Below, piece after piece: positions 8,215 to 18,256 of a stretch of DNA of 29,784 bases. The notes under the pieces are model-generated. The model was not told where the DNA came from. It did not search any database and saw only the letters and a program-made list of their open reading frames with translations. The stretch lies in NCBI GenBank assembly GCA_032718475.1, contig JAUCBJ010002990.1, positions 1 through 29,784 on the forward strand, in the 5' to 3' direction. The stretch is from Nemertoderma westbladi. Lineage: Eukaryota > Xenacoelomorpha > Nemertodermatida > Nemertodermatidae. Made by a program: the position numbers and the translations under genes. Position 1 is the stretch's first letter. Each line of letters starts with the position of its first letter.

Positions 8215-11200
8215 TTAATTCTGCAATTCTTTATATATATTAATCCTTTCTTGAAACTTTTTCCGAATCTCCGATAGATTTCGTTTAGAATCGGATGTGT
8301 TAAAAAATCGTTGTAACATTTCATCCAATAGACGTTCAGCTGGTTCAATATGATGATGTTCCAATGCAATATCAATGATTCTTTCATAAAATGTAATATC
8401 AATGTCTGCTTTACCACAGGCCTCTACGAACTCTTCTATTGAAGTCCATCCATTGATCAAGTGATTCAACTTCCGCAGTAGCAAATTCTCGCTATTTGGA
8501 AATTGAACTAGTCCACTATCGATTGTATATTTCGCAGTTCTTAATATTCGAGGTACCGATCTACAGTCGCAGTCATCAATAAATCGATAAACTTCTGAGT
8601 CGGCGAGCTGGCCATCAATAAGTCGCAGACAAATTTCAATTGCCTCGCCATGGCGTTGTTTGCCAACTAGCCAACCTATTACAGCTGTATTTAAATTCTT
8701 ACTAGAATATTGCATTAATTTATTCTTTTGCAGAATTTCCCCTGCCTTATTGAATAGACTAAAACATTCCTCCTTTCTATCAGCAAGAAACATTGCCAGT
8801 GATACATTTTCCATTGCAAACAGCGTGTCTAAATGATCTTCGCCAAATATTTCCGTGTTAACTTCCATACTCTTTCTAAATGCATGTTCCGCTTCTAAAT
8901 AATTATTTTCGGCGATTTCAAGGTTGCCAATACATGTATAGGTAATTGATGTTGATTGATGCAATTCTCCAAAAAGTTTTAATTCAATAGAAAGGGCTTC
9001 ACTATACAAAGATCTCGCCTTCTCATTCATACTTAGTTTTCTGAAGCAATTAGCAGTATTCGCTTTAATCGATGCTACCATTGAATTTATTTCGCCAAAA
9101 CTAAGTTGTTCATATACCGCCAGAGCTAAATTATTCATGTTGATCGCCTCATTATATTCCCTTTTACGAAATAATGTTTCACTCAAATTAAACCTGCTGG
9201 AAGCTACACGCTCCAGATTGTTATCTTTAATATAAAATTCCAATGCTTTTCTAAGGTGTTCTTCAGCCTTGTCGTAGTTCTGCAGTTTGCTCTCTATAAG
9301 GCCCAGTCCATTGTATGTGATCCCAATGCGACTGTTGATATCAGCTATTACATCTGTATCCTCTTTGAGGTTCATTTTCAGTTCCATTGCCTTGGAGTGC
9401 AATTCTTCAGATTCGCTGTAAAGTCCTAAATCGCATGCAAGCGTTGCTTGGTGATTGTACAAGTCTGCCAAATATAGTTCACCCTTAATCAGTTCAATGC
9501 GGGAGAAACTTCCTCTTAATCCATTTAAATGGTTTTCAAGTAATCTTTTAGCACGTTTTGCCATAGAGAGGGCAACTTTCTTCTCAGAAAATTCGTCCAG
9601 GAAAGAGGCAAGGTTTGAAATCGTTTCTATCAGTTTTCGCGGGATTTCAAATGTTTTGAGATTCTCAGACTCCAATGAATGATCAACGATTTCGGCATCG
9701 ATGGCTTTGTCGTAGGCAGCGCCAATCTCATTCCCATCAAATTGTGAAGCTCTTAAATATTCCCATACATCATAAGCGTAACCTTGCTTATATATATGGG
9801 AAAAGAATTTAAGATTTGAAACGACTTCCAAAAGGTCGGATTTCATGTCGGCCTTAAAAAGGAGATATGGTAGTTCTTGAATAATTCTTGATGATATTCT
9901 AGTTTTATTCATTAATTGATTGCTACCAGAATTGTATATCGACAGAAAATACTTGGCCAATTTATCGCTGTAAATTGCTACGTTCTTATTATCAACATAT
10001 TTATGGTAAATTGCTTGTCGGAATTCTTCATGTTTTATGGACACGACGTTGTCATAAAATACAACAAACGGATGCAGAGCGGAAAGCAACAAAACCCAAA
10101 CACGCGATGGAATTGATACACAAGATTTAATCTCTTGTTCGGTTAATCCATGTTTGGCTAAACACAGATAACATAATATATTGGGGATTACCTCAGTGTC
10201 AATATCTTCGTCAACAACAATGTCATTCTCCAAGGATTCAATGAGAGCTGTGTACATATGTAATGCAGATGTCATTCCTGCAAGCTCTGATATTCGCTCG
10301 TCTAAAGTTTCATACTTTCCATGCGAGCAAAGGACCTCAATCAATGTACATAAAAACATTACATTTGTTGTCGATTTATTAGATGTAATAATCCTTATTT
10401 GTTCTTCATTCAATTCTTTTCCTCGTATTTTAAGCGAAGCCTTTATTATTTGTACTGTTGAATTAAGCTTGAGTTCCTCCGTATATACCTTAGTATAATT
10501 CCGTTTATTAAGCTCTTCAATGTTTGCCGCATCAGCGGCAATTGTTGAGACTAAAAACGAAATTTTTTTGAGGTTGATTTTAGGAAGCCAATGTAAGGGT
10601 ATTGCTAATTTGTCACTTGAAGTTGCTGTTTGTATCATGTTTAATTGATCAATAACTATAACTATGTGGTTAAAACTCTGGGTTAAAATGCTCAGTTTAT
10701 TGTTTATAACAGATAATAAATCTGTTATCTTCATGTTGTCGATTTTCTTATCACTACCAACGCTTAAGTTACTTTCTCCTTCATCACAATCATTATAAAT
10801 TTTTAACATTGATTTCCGATTTATATCCTGTATTTCGCGATGACAAGCATAATATATGCGTTCCAGGATATTTCTAGAATTAGCGCTATCACTACTACAT
10901 CCAACAAAATGGTAAATGACGAAGGTTTCTTTGATGTTCACATTTGAATTGATCCAGTTGCACAGTAAGGCGGACTTACCACTACCTTGCTCTCCTAGAA
11001 CCAGAACATTATCATTAACATTTGTCACATCTACAAGATTGTTTAGGAGGTCAGACATCCCTATGTATTCCTCACACATGGACACGTGTGTGGCTAGGAA
11101 GGCCTGGTGTTGTAACAGAGAAACCTCATCCTTTGCTAAGGTAACCAGCGGTGCTTTCAGATACGTCGTTTCGATGTATTCGTTCAACGTATCTGCCATC

Positions 11201-11476
11201 ATTTTAGCACCTACGGCTGGCGTATCGTACGATTCATGAACATCCAAACAATCGTTTTTTGTAGCTAATATTTTGGCTTTCAATTCGCTTAAATACTCGA
11301 AACTATTCTCCCCGTCAGTGGTGGAACGGAATTTCGCGGCTTCGTCGTGCATTCCACGGTTGACAAGATCTCCCTCCATCTGTTTATCGTAATCACCTGA
11401 TCTGAAGTAGAACGCAGCAGGCAATGCCCCTGGGAGGTTGAGATGAGCGTGGAGCATTTCAAACTCGGTTACACTC
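8215..11476 (-). CDS. Exon 3 of the NACHT-TPR gene (DUF4062 end, NACHT, TPRs, stop)
   Basis: It begins after the acceptor CTTTTAG (AG at 11477-11478). The first base completes the split lysine codon, followed by SVTEFEMLHAHLNLPG and AFYFR, the closing motifs of DUF4062. This single exon carries the entire NACHT ATPase and all TPRs, and ends with TAA at 8215-8217. TPR-like units are clear, for example ATLACDLGLYSESEELHSKA, NLSETLFRKREYNEAI and IGNLEIAENNYLEAEHAFRK. The open frame continues upstream to 11601, but that extension is intronic repeat sequence, not protein. Confidence 0.88.
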
Positions 11477-14362
11477 CTAAAAGAAAAAGAGTATCTGCCT
11501 TTGTTTGATATATTATGGCTGCCAATTAAAGTCATCCCAAAATTGATGAAAATTTCACCAAAAAAAAATATTTTATACCAAATTAAATAATGTGACCACA
11601 AAAAAAATTATTCAACACCAAATAAAATAAAGTCACCCCAAATAAAATTATCCAAACACCAAAATAAATTTTTCAAAACCAAAAAAAATTATTCAACACC
11701 AAAACCAATTATTCATTACCACAATAAATAAATGCTCCCCAAAACCAATTATTATCACCAAAATAAATGACAAAACCCCCAAAATAATTACAAATTTTCC
11801 CAAAACAAATACATTTTCACCCAAAACAAATACATTTTCCCCCAAAACAAATACATTTTCGCCCAAAATAAATACATTTTCCCCCAAAACAAATACATTT
11901 TTTCACAAAATAAATACATAATCCCCCAAAATAAATACTATACTACTGCAGCAATAGGCCTTGCACTTCCTGGAAGTTAGACAAAGACTTAAAGTACTGC
12001 CTTAATACTGAAACATAATAACAGAATAAGTAATAGGCCATAGGCAATAATGGATAGGCAATAGGCCTCTAGGTACGAATACTGAAACTGAAGTAGGCCA
12101 ATTACTGTACAGTAGGTAGGCGTACATCGGTACGAAACCTAATGACAGAATACGTTGTTCTGAAGGCAATAGGCCTCTAGGTACGAATACTGAAACTGAA
12201 GTATGGCAACTGACGAAAGCGTAGAATATAAATATTTGGTGCTGGAATAATTCTTTTTGGTTGACAAGTAATTATTTTTGGGGGACGAATAATTGTTTTT
12301 GGGGAATCAATAATTGTTTTTAGGGGTAGAATAATTGTTTTTGGGGGATGAATAATTGTTTTTGGGGGATGAATAATTGTTTTTGGGGGAAGAAAAATTG
12401 TTTTTGGGGGATGGATAATTGTTTTTGGGGGACGAATAATTGTTTTTGGGGGATGAATAACTGTTTTTTGTGAGAGGGATATTCAATATTGGGGGATGTG
12501 AATTGGTGCTACAAAAAATATATTTGGTGGAAAATAATTTATTTTGGTGTTAAATAATCTAATTTGGGGTGGCATTCAATTAGTGGCGTATTATTATCAA
12601 CGATAAATTAGTTTATTGCAAATAAATACATATTTACTTGTACTGTAGTAAAAGATGGATATACAGTATATGGAAGGTATAAAATGTGTAGTCCCAGATG
12701 AGGAGCCATGATGCTCGGTACACTGATGAATCACTGATTTATATTTTTTTTAAATAAAATAATATATAACTTCAATTTCACTATTCAATATTTATATCCA
12801 CAAAGATAAGTGAAGCTTCATGTACAGTAACAGGACTACCTAAAGTGAATTAAACGTACTGTAGTCAATCAGCGAAAATCTCTAAAAGTTGTAGCATCTC
12901 CAAAAGAATTTAAAAACCACAACGGCTACAATATTAAGAAGGATTTTCTATAATTAATATTTAGAAACATGTTCTCTAATGTTCAGCAATATTATAAAGT
13001 GTTAGATAACAAGATGTGTGACTAAGTTATTATTTGAATTTCATTTTTTTTGGTAAGCTTTAAATTTGAGTTACTTTTTGTGAAATATAATTCGATATAG
13101 TTTCAGTGTTTATTTTTTGGTGATTAAATTTGGTCTTTACTTACTTATGTCTATGGGTTTTCAACCACGGGTATTTCTGTAAAGCGTGATCAATGGACAG
13201 TTGGAGTTGATAATCGTCACCATGCCAACCGTACCTTTGTCCGAAGAAACCTATAAATATATCTGAACGTGACACTTCGTCGAGACACAAAACCAGTGTG
13301 TTAGCAGCCTAGAACGAAAATGAATAATTGAAAGTTGCCTTAAATATGTACATATAGAAATCCACCTCCATCAGATTTGCTGAAGCCACAAACCAAACAT
13401 TTTTCAGCCCTCTAGCGGAAGTTTGTTTAACGATTGATGCCGCCTAAAACTAAAGTCAACTTATTGACCTATTGTTGTCTACAAAGTTTAAACTCGGTAG
13501 CTTTACTGTTGTAGATCTCACTAAGTTATTCGAATTTAATAATCTAAAAATAACACGACAAAAACGACATTTTTATATTTAGGAGTACGCCTATCCACAC
13601 CCTCCCTACATGGAGCTTTACAATTAAGTCTCCCCCCCCCCCCCCCCCCCCCCCCCCTACTAAGCTCATATTACTACATTATTGAACCGATGTGCAATTA
13701 CCATTCATTATCATTTAATGATAATGACAGTCTCGGACTGTCTATATATAATCGGAACGCAGCAATGCAGCTTGCATTAACAATGCTATACCAGCTTAAT
13801 GCCAGTGCATTTTGTGGCGCCTCTAGGCTGTGTAGGATTTGTATTATCTACTGTACATGGGCCCGCCAAAGAAGCAGTCCTCATGGTGAAAGCATTTTAA
13901 TGCCGTACAAAGCGGAGGCCGTTCTGTTCAAAAGTCACGGTTGGCCCGACTACTTACTTAGACACAACCAACGCCCAATTATGGTCTGGTTGGAGCTGTA
14001 TGCAGTATAGTTCCTACATGGTCTGGTTGGAGCTGTGTGCAGTATAGTTCCTACATGGTATGGTTGGAGCTGTGTGCAGTATAGTTGTCACAATGAATAC
14101 GGTGATTATACTATAGGGCTATTGTACAATCTTAAATGATTAGTTACTTAAAACTTACCTTATAACTTTCGTGGCTGATACCCCATCGTAAATCAACAGG
14201 AACGAATTCGTAACCACTTTGGGCGCACTTCCGGCTCAAAACGGGCCAATATTTTTTGGTTAAAAGTTCCCTCTCAACTTCCATTCCTCGGAACGGGGAA
14301 CTGAAAAATACTCTTATAACTCGCTTGGCTCTCGATGTTATAGGTTTGTCTCTCTGAGACAT
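8215..14362 (-). CDS. DUF4062-NACHT-TPR protein (STAND NTPase, TTC41/nephrocystin-3-like), three exons
   Basis: Proposed CDS: complement of 8215-11476, 13145-13308 and 14159-14362, giving 1209 residues. Order: DUF4062 (about 14-150); NACHT ATPase with Walker A GEQGSGKS (284-291) and Walker B IVIVID (394-399); helical linker; tetratricopeptide repeats from about 770 to 1060; helical C-terminus. This is the architecture of TTC41 and nephrocystin-3, intracellular STAND ATPases in which the NACHT domain switches on nucleotide binding and the TPRs bind partners. The ligand and output of this member are unknown. The start at 14362 has A at -3; an in-frame ATG at 14392 would add 10 residues and has a weaker context. 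No signal peptide or membrane segment is evident, so a cytosolic protein is expected. Intron 1 (13309-14158) carries a 37-bp tandem repeat and a poly-C tract. Intron 2 (11477-13144) carries a foldback element. Splicing is inferred, not proven. Confidence 0.85.
11517..12588. mobile_element. Foldback element with minisatellite arms, inside intron 2
   Basis: The left arm (about 11517-11940) is an array of CCCAAAAYAAATACATTTTC-like units on the plus strand. The right arm (about 12225-12588) is an array of ATAATTGTTTTTGGGGGATG units, the inverse type. The outer ends match as inverted repeats: GCCAATTAAAGTCATCCCAAA on the left, against the reverse complement of the right end GCCAC-TAATTGAATGCCACCCC. 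Both arms then continue with TTATTYAACACCAAA. TATTAT flanks both ends (11511-11516 and 12589-12594), a candidate 6-bp target duplication, though in AT-rich DNA this may be chance. The centre holds a direct repeat of about 38 bp (12057-12095 and 12166-12204). No transposase is seen. The repetitive peptide frame at 11693-11887 is only the translated array. Confidence 0.7.
13145..13308 (-). CDS. Exon 2 of the NACHT-TPR gene (DUF4062 middle)
   Basis: A 164-base exon, short enough to be missed by ORF listing. It follows a pyrimidine-containing acceptor ending in AG (13309-13310) and stops at donor GTAAGT (13139-13144). It reads AANTLVLCLDEVSRSDIFIG and then FFGQRYGWH, the second signature block of DUF4062. 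It enters in phase 0, matching exon 1, and leaves with two bases (AA). Exon 3 supplies the G to give AAG, lysine. Confidence 0.85.
13632..13657 (+). repeat. Poly-C tract (26 bases) in intron 1
   Basis: An uninterrupted run of C within intron 1 of the NACHT gene (poly-G in the transcript). It is one of six long G/C homopolymers in the window. The others are mostly inside or beside mobile repeats; this one has no recognised repeat around it. Confidence 0.9.
13981..14086 (+). repeat. 37-bp tandem repeat, 2.9 copies, in intron 1
   Basis: The unit starts ATGGTCTGGTTGGAGCTGTG and ends CAGTATAGTTCCTAC. Copies lie at 13981, 14018 and 14055, with one or two differences between them. It is just downstream of exon 1 of the NACHT gene in the direction of transcription. 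Confidence 0.9.
14159..14362 (-). CDS. Exon 1 of the NACHT-TPR gene (DUF4062 start)
   Basis: It encodes 68 residues beginning MSQRDKP. The motifs VFFSSPFRGMEVERE and VPVDLRWGIS are the hallmark start of DUF4062, as in TTC41 and nephrocystin-3 relatives. The frame ends in SYK followed directly by the donor GTAAGT (14153-14158), phase 0. Sequence after the donor no longer resembles the family. Confidence 0.85.
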
Positions 14363-14429
14363 TATGATGTTTGAAGAGGGTGTCACGGGCATGTAGCTCA
14401 AGAAAAGCAATAGCAATAAAAATAGCAAT

Positions 14430-15229
14430 AATATGTATACAATTTAATTTAAAAACGGTAGTAAGTTTCCTTATATTAAAGTAACCCAGATGAAGGACCT
14501 TTCGTTTGCAATAATAATAGGTAGTCAGTAGTTAATACTCTGTGGGTTCGTAGATATGGGAAATATTTTGTCGGCGTTCCAACCAACAACCCCTTACCTT
14601 AGAAACACCCATTCAATTCAAGGCATCGTTTTAGGGAAACATAACTGGATCCTCACCTGTGTTTGAATACAGTAGGAAGTGTAACCATGGTGACAAACGA
14701 TGCGGCCCGGGTGGAATTCACCCAACATTTACCTCAGTGAACCAACCACCCGTGTGCCAAATAGAGTTACAGTTATTGGGGAGAGGGGAGAAGACTCTAA
14801 AAATGTTGATACCCAGATTTGGCGTCCTCAAAAACATTATCTTCTTAAACATGATCCATTTAGTTAAATAAATAACAACCTAAATTAATAATACAGTACG
14901 CCCAAGTTTTATTTCGTAAAAAAATTATTCACTTCATGTTATTCACTCCTTTAGCTAAATTATAGCAACAATAAACTCCCTCAGTTACGTAATGAATAAT
15001 TGCATGGGGTCGGTTGCCGAGATACAGCAATTAATTCGCAGAGCGCATTCGTGGTGGCGGCACAATTTTGTCGACTAGACGGCATAGCATTCTTAATGTA
15101 TATGTAATATACTGTATATATACAGTAGTACAGCTGCAATGCAGCAGGCCGATAGTAGTAGTAGTAGTAATTAATGCGCCCTACATCACAGATTTCTTTA
15201 TAATTAATTAATTTAGCGATTCTCGATCA
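14430..15229. other. Upstream flank of the NACHT gene, no gene seen
   Basis: This should hold the promoter and 5' untranslated region of the minus-strand NACHT gene, but I see no convincing core promoter element. A short open frame on the plus strand at 14659-14871 has no recognisable homology. A GTAGTAGTAGTAGTA microsatellite and the 16-base palindrome ACTGTATATATACAGT occur near 15110-15170. Confidence 0.4.
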
Positions 15230-15307
15230 TAACTATTGCGATCCATAGTTTTCCCTTCTTTCCCCGCGTAACTATTGCGATCCATAGTTTTCAGTTCTTT
15301 CCCCGCG
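15230..15307 (+). repeat. 39-bp tandem duplication
   Basis: Two copies (15230-15268 and 15269-15307) of a unit starting TAACTATTGCGATCCATAGT and ending TTCTTTCCCCGCG, differing by about three bases. A G-rich tract of 15 G followed by TGGGTGGGGGG lies at 15351-15376. The minus-strand frame across this region (15208-15417) is a by-product of the repeat and is not called as a gene. Confidence 0.85.
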
Positions 15308-15429
15308 TATCCCAGCTCTTCACACACGATATTACCGATTTTTTTGGCTTGGGGGGGGGGGGGGGTGGGTGGGGGGCTTAAGGCAAATCCCTTCGGTGAA
15401 TTAATATCCCACCTCATTGCTACATTTAA

Positions 15430-17040
15430 ATTATTAATTTAGGGAAAGGAGCAGGTTACAGTGGCTATTATTCTAACCAAAACAATAAACTAAAGTCAAT
15501 AGAACATGTTAGTTATATTTTTGAGAGTAATCAGCTATTATTTGCGTCGATTTTCCCGGATAGTCCCTCCTATCTGTGAGAAACACAACATGTTCTCAAC
15601 ACAATATCTTGTATTACCAGGAACTCTCGTATGGAACATGGACTGTACTAAATAACACACTATTATATTCATGTATCCTTGTGAATTTAATTCGTAGGAT
15701 TACGTTCGATGTTAAGGTTCAAACGATGAAATATCAAATTGAATATTATTTTTCTACAATATTACTAATACTATTACTAATAATACTACTAATAGTAATT
15801 ACTTATATTATATTTATTGTCTTCATTCTGTGGGGACCTACAAAGAAAAAGTAAAAACCCACTAACCCACTCACTACTGGTTTCGTTAATCAAATATAAT
15901 ATCTGCAAACAGGTATTCTGTCACCAAAATGCCGCAAAGGAAAAATATCAAAATGTAACTGATTATTTAGCGTTTTTCTGTTTTAATATACTTTTTACCA
16001 AATGAATATAACAACGTGAGGCACCATAATGTATTTAGCTTGGAAGACAACATTGATACAATTATTTAACTAAATATAACATAACATTACGTTACGCTTA
16101 CGTAAATATAACATTTAAAAATTTCAACTAAATAAATCTATTTATTTATTTACAGAGCTATTCAATAACTTGTTAAGCTATATTTAATTTACTCTCTATT
16201 TTGCAATTTCAAATATTTTTATTCTCATACCATTGGGAAAGAATATAACAACTAGAAATTAACTGGAAACCGTAAAATTAATTCCATATTGCACTTTTTA
16301 AGTGATTTTCTTAATAACACATTCAAGAACACCGCGTTCAGAAAATACGTATAAAAATGTTTAAAATTATCGTGAAAAAATAGTTACCGACACAAAATAT
16401 AATAGAGTGAGAAAGAAATGCAGATCATTATTATTGACAAAAATATTATTTCCCGTCTACGTCTTGAAAAATTGTATTTGGTATCTGTATATTCCGCTCC
16501 GGCTATCTTTATAAGGATTTATCTGAGTTTATCGGGAAAAAAAGACATAATCGTGTATCGAGAGGATCCAAGTAGGAAACCTTCTGTGGTACTGACTACT
16601 GACGCAATGTGCATCGAAAGGTGATTGAATGAATATGACACATAGAAATGCAACACGCATTGCATTGCAAACATTTAGTCTTCGCAATCCCAGTGCAGGC
16701 CTTGCACTTTATAATAGCAGGCTAGCTGGCTAGGGATCGGTAGGTTATTATCACTACTGGTACCGCTACGAGACGGAGTCAGCAGTGAAGTGAGTGGCAA
16801 AGATGGTACGAAAGCTAAAAGTTAAAACTTACAATAAAATCATAACGCGACACCAATATCAAAATATTGAAACAAAGCTGGACTGGTTATCAGAAACAAC
16901 AGAATGAATAGGCATTACCCGTTGCTAGTCCAGCATTGAATAATATACTACATTAATGTGGTATATTTCCAAGAGCACTAAAACATTTAGAACACTTAAC
17001 CTACAAGTATAGGGAAATAGAATCATATAATTGGAAGCAC
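15430..17040. other. AT-rich intergenic spacer, no gene recognised
   Basis: This lies between the two minus-strand genes. It contains several short plus-strand frames (for example 15576-15854 and 16418-16624) with AT-driven composition and no recognised domains. A 34-codon frame beginning MVRKLK at 16803 was considered and rejected. TTTA-type simple repeats occur near 16136-16153. Confidence 0.45.
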
Positions 17041-17248
17041 AAGTGAACTCAGTAGCGATGCAGCACAAGTAAACTCAGTAGCGATGCAGCACAAGTAAAC
17101 TCAGTAGCGATGCAGCACAAGTAAACTCAGTAGCGATGCAGCACAAGTAAACTCAGTAGCGATGCAGCACAAGTAAACTCAGTAGCGATGCAGCACAAGT
17201 AAACTCAGTAGCGATGCAGCACAAGTAAACTCAGTAGCGATGCAGCAC
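17041..17248 (+). repeat. 26-bp minisatellite, 8 copies
   Basis: Exactly 208 bases, eight head-to-tail copies of a 26-bp unit that runs AAGTAAACTCAGTAGCGATG and then CAGCAC. Seven copies appear identical; the first differs by a single G. Such homogeneity points to recent expansion or ongoing conversion. It lies about 0.9 kb downstream of the GGCX polyadenylation signal. Confidence 0.95.
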
Positions 17249-18147
17249 AAATAAATTACTAAATTCTAGTGGAAGTACAACAGTTCCCCATATCCCGTCG
17301 GTTATTATATTACATTTACAAAGAATTACGTGGGAAATCAGTGACGGTGACGGACGATACATAATATCAAATATTACGGAAAATATAAAATTGGGATCCT
17401 CGCTGGGATTCAAATCACTCAAGAAAAGGTTAAAAAAACTAGAATATAGGAAGAATTTATAAACTATTTTGTATAAATTACAATGTATCGGGCTCTGCGA
17501 CATACCATGATATTAGCTGGATAAATAAGATATAATATATCAATACGGCCCGGAATATTGGTGATACAGGTGGTAAACAAGATAAATAAATACATTCATT
17601 ACAATAACAAACCTAAGATTAGTGCCGAACACTGAAATTAAATATAAAGTCAGTTTACCAAATCATATAAATTCAGTTGTCGATTTAAGTTTATTGTATA
17701 AATACAGTTTATAGATCTTCATGGAAATTTTTTTTTTAATAATTTCAGTTTCAAATTACCAATTAATTTCAGTTTCAGTTTCCATCACTACCGAAGATAC
17801 ACGATCCAATACGAAATCAAATTATATTATACCTAACTGAAACCTAATTCGGCCGTTCTACACAAATAAACTTTGTACATAAATATTGGAATAGGTAATT
17901 TAATTAGCACATCAAACATTGCCAGCACATTAGCCTCACATAAACCTAGCCACCAACCAAAACATAAAATATCAACCGTTTACCGGTACTAAAGAAGTAG
18001 ATTATGCCCCTAATTACTTAAAATAAATGGCGTGTTTCCCGAATCATATCTCGGCGGGAATGTTTTCATAACGTTCTCAAAATAATTAGTCACCTATTTT
18101 CCATTAGATTTCCACTGACTAAAATATAAGTTATATTTAGATTTAAG
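17249..18147. other. Downstream flank of GGCX, no gene seen
   Basis: AT-rich sequence between the minisatellite and the GGCX polyadenylation signal. A minus-strand frame at 17231-17503 begins at the minisatellite boundary and has no recognisable domain. A TTTTTTTTTAAT tract lies near 17728-17740. Confidence 0.4.
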
Positions 18148-18153
18148 TTTATT
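18148..18153 (-). promoter_or_regulatory. AATAAA polyadenylation signal of GGCX
   Basis: Canonical AATAAA on the minus strand, 104 bases beyond the GGCX stop codon, a normal distance for a short 3' untranslated region. No long A tract follows it in the genome, so a direct footprint of retroposition is not visible. Confidence 0.5.
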
Positions 18154-18256
18154 TAAAGTCACAGAGTACGAAAAATATAAAAAATTATTATTTATATTGG
18201 AACTCTGGGTCTGTAACGGGAAACAAGCAAAATATTTGATTTAACGAAAGATTCTG

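Noticed and set aside
11477-11601. Upstream extension of the large NACHT frame
   Set aside because: The acceptor at 11477-11478 and the phase match to exon 2 place the exon start at 11476. The extra residues are low-complexity translation of the foldback element.
11693-11887. Repetitive peptide frame with GENVFVL units
   Set aside because: It is the translation of the minisatellite arm of the intronic foldback element, with no other support for coding.
14363-14428. Leucine-rich N-terminal extension of exon 1 as a signal peptide
   Set aside because: It opens without an ATG at its start (TTG), and the hydrophobic run comes from AATAGCAATAAAAATAGCAA simple sequence. Cytosolic NACHT proteins do not need a signal peptide.
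15208-15417. Minus-strand frame with two YAGKE..KTMDRNS repeats
   Set aside because: It arises from a 39-bp tandem duplication and a G-rich tract; no domain is recognised and composition is not gene-like.
16803-16907. 34-codon plus-strand frame beginning MVRKLK, reminiscent of the start of the ribosome biogenesis factor IMP3
   Set aside because: Only the first six residues agree. There is no strong donor after them, and no downstream exon with the rest of IMP3 could be found on the plus strand. Chance is the simplest reading.
17041-17248. CRISPR-like array
   Set aside because: The 26-bp units are directly adjacent with no unique spacers, and the context is clearly eukaryotic; it is a minisatellite.
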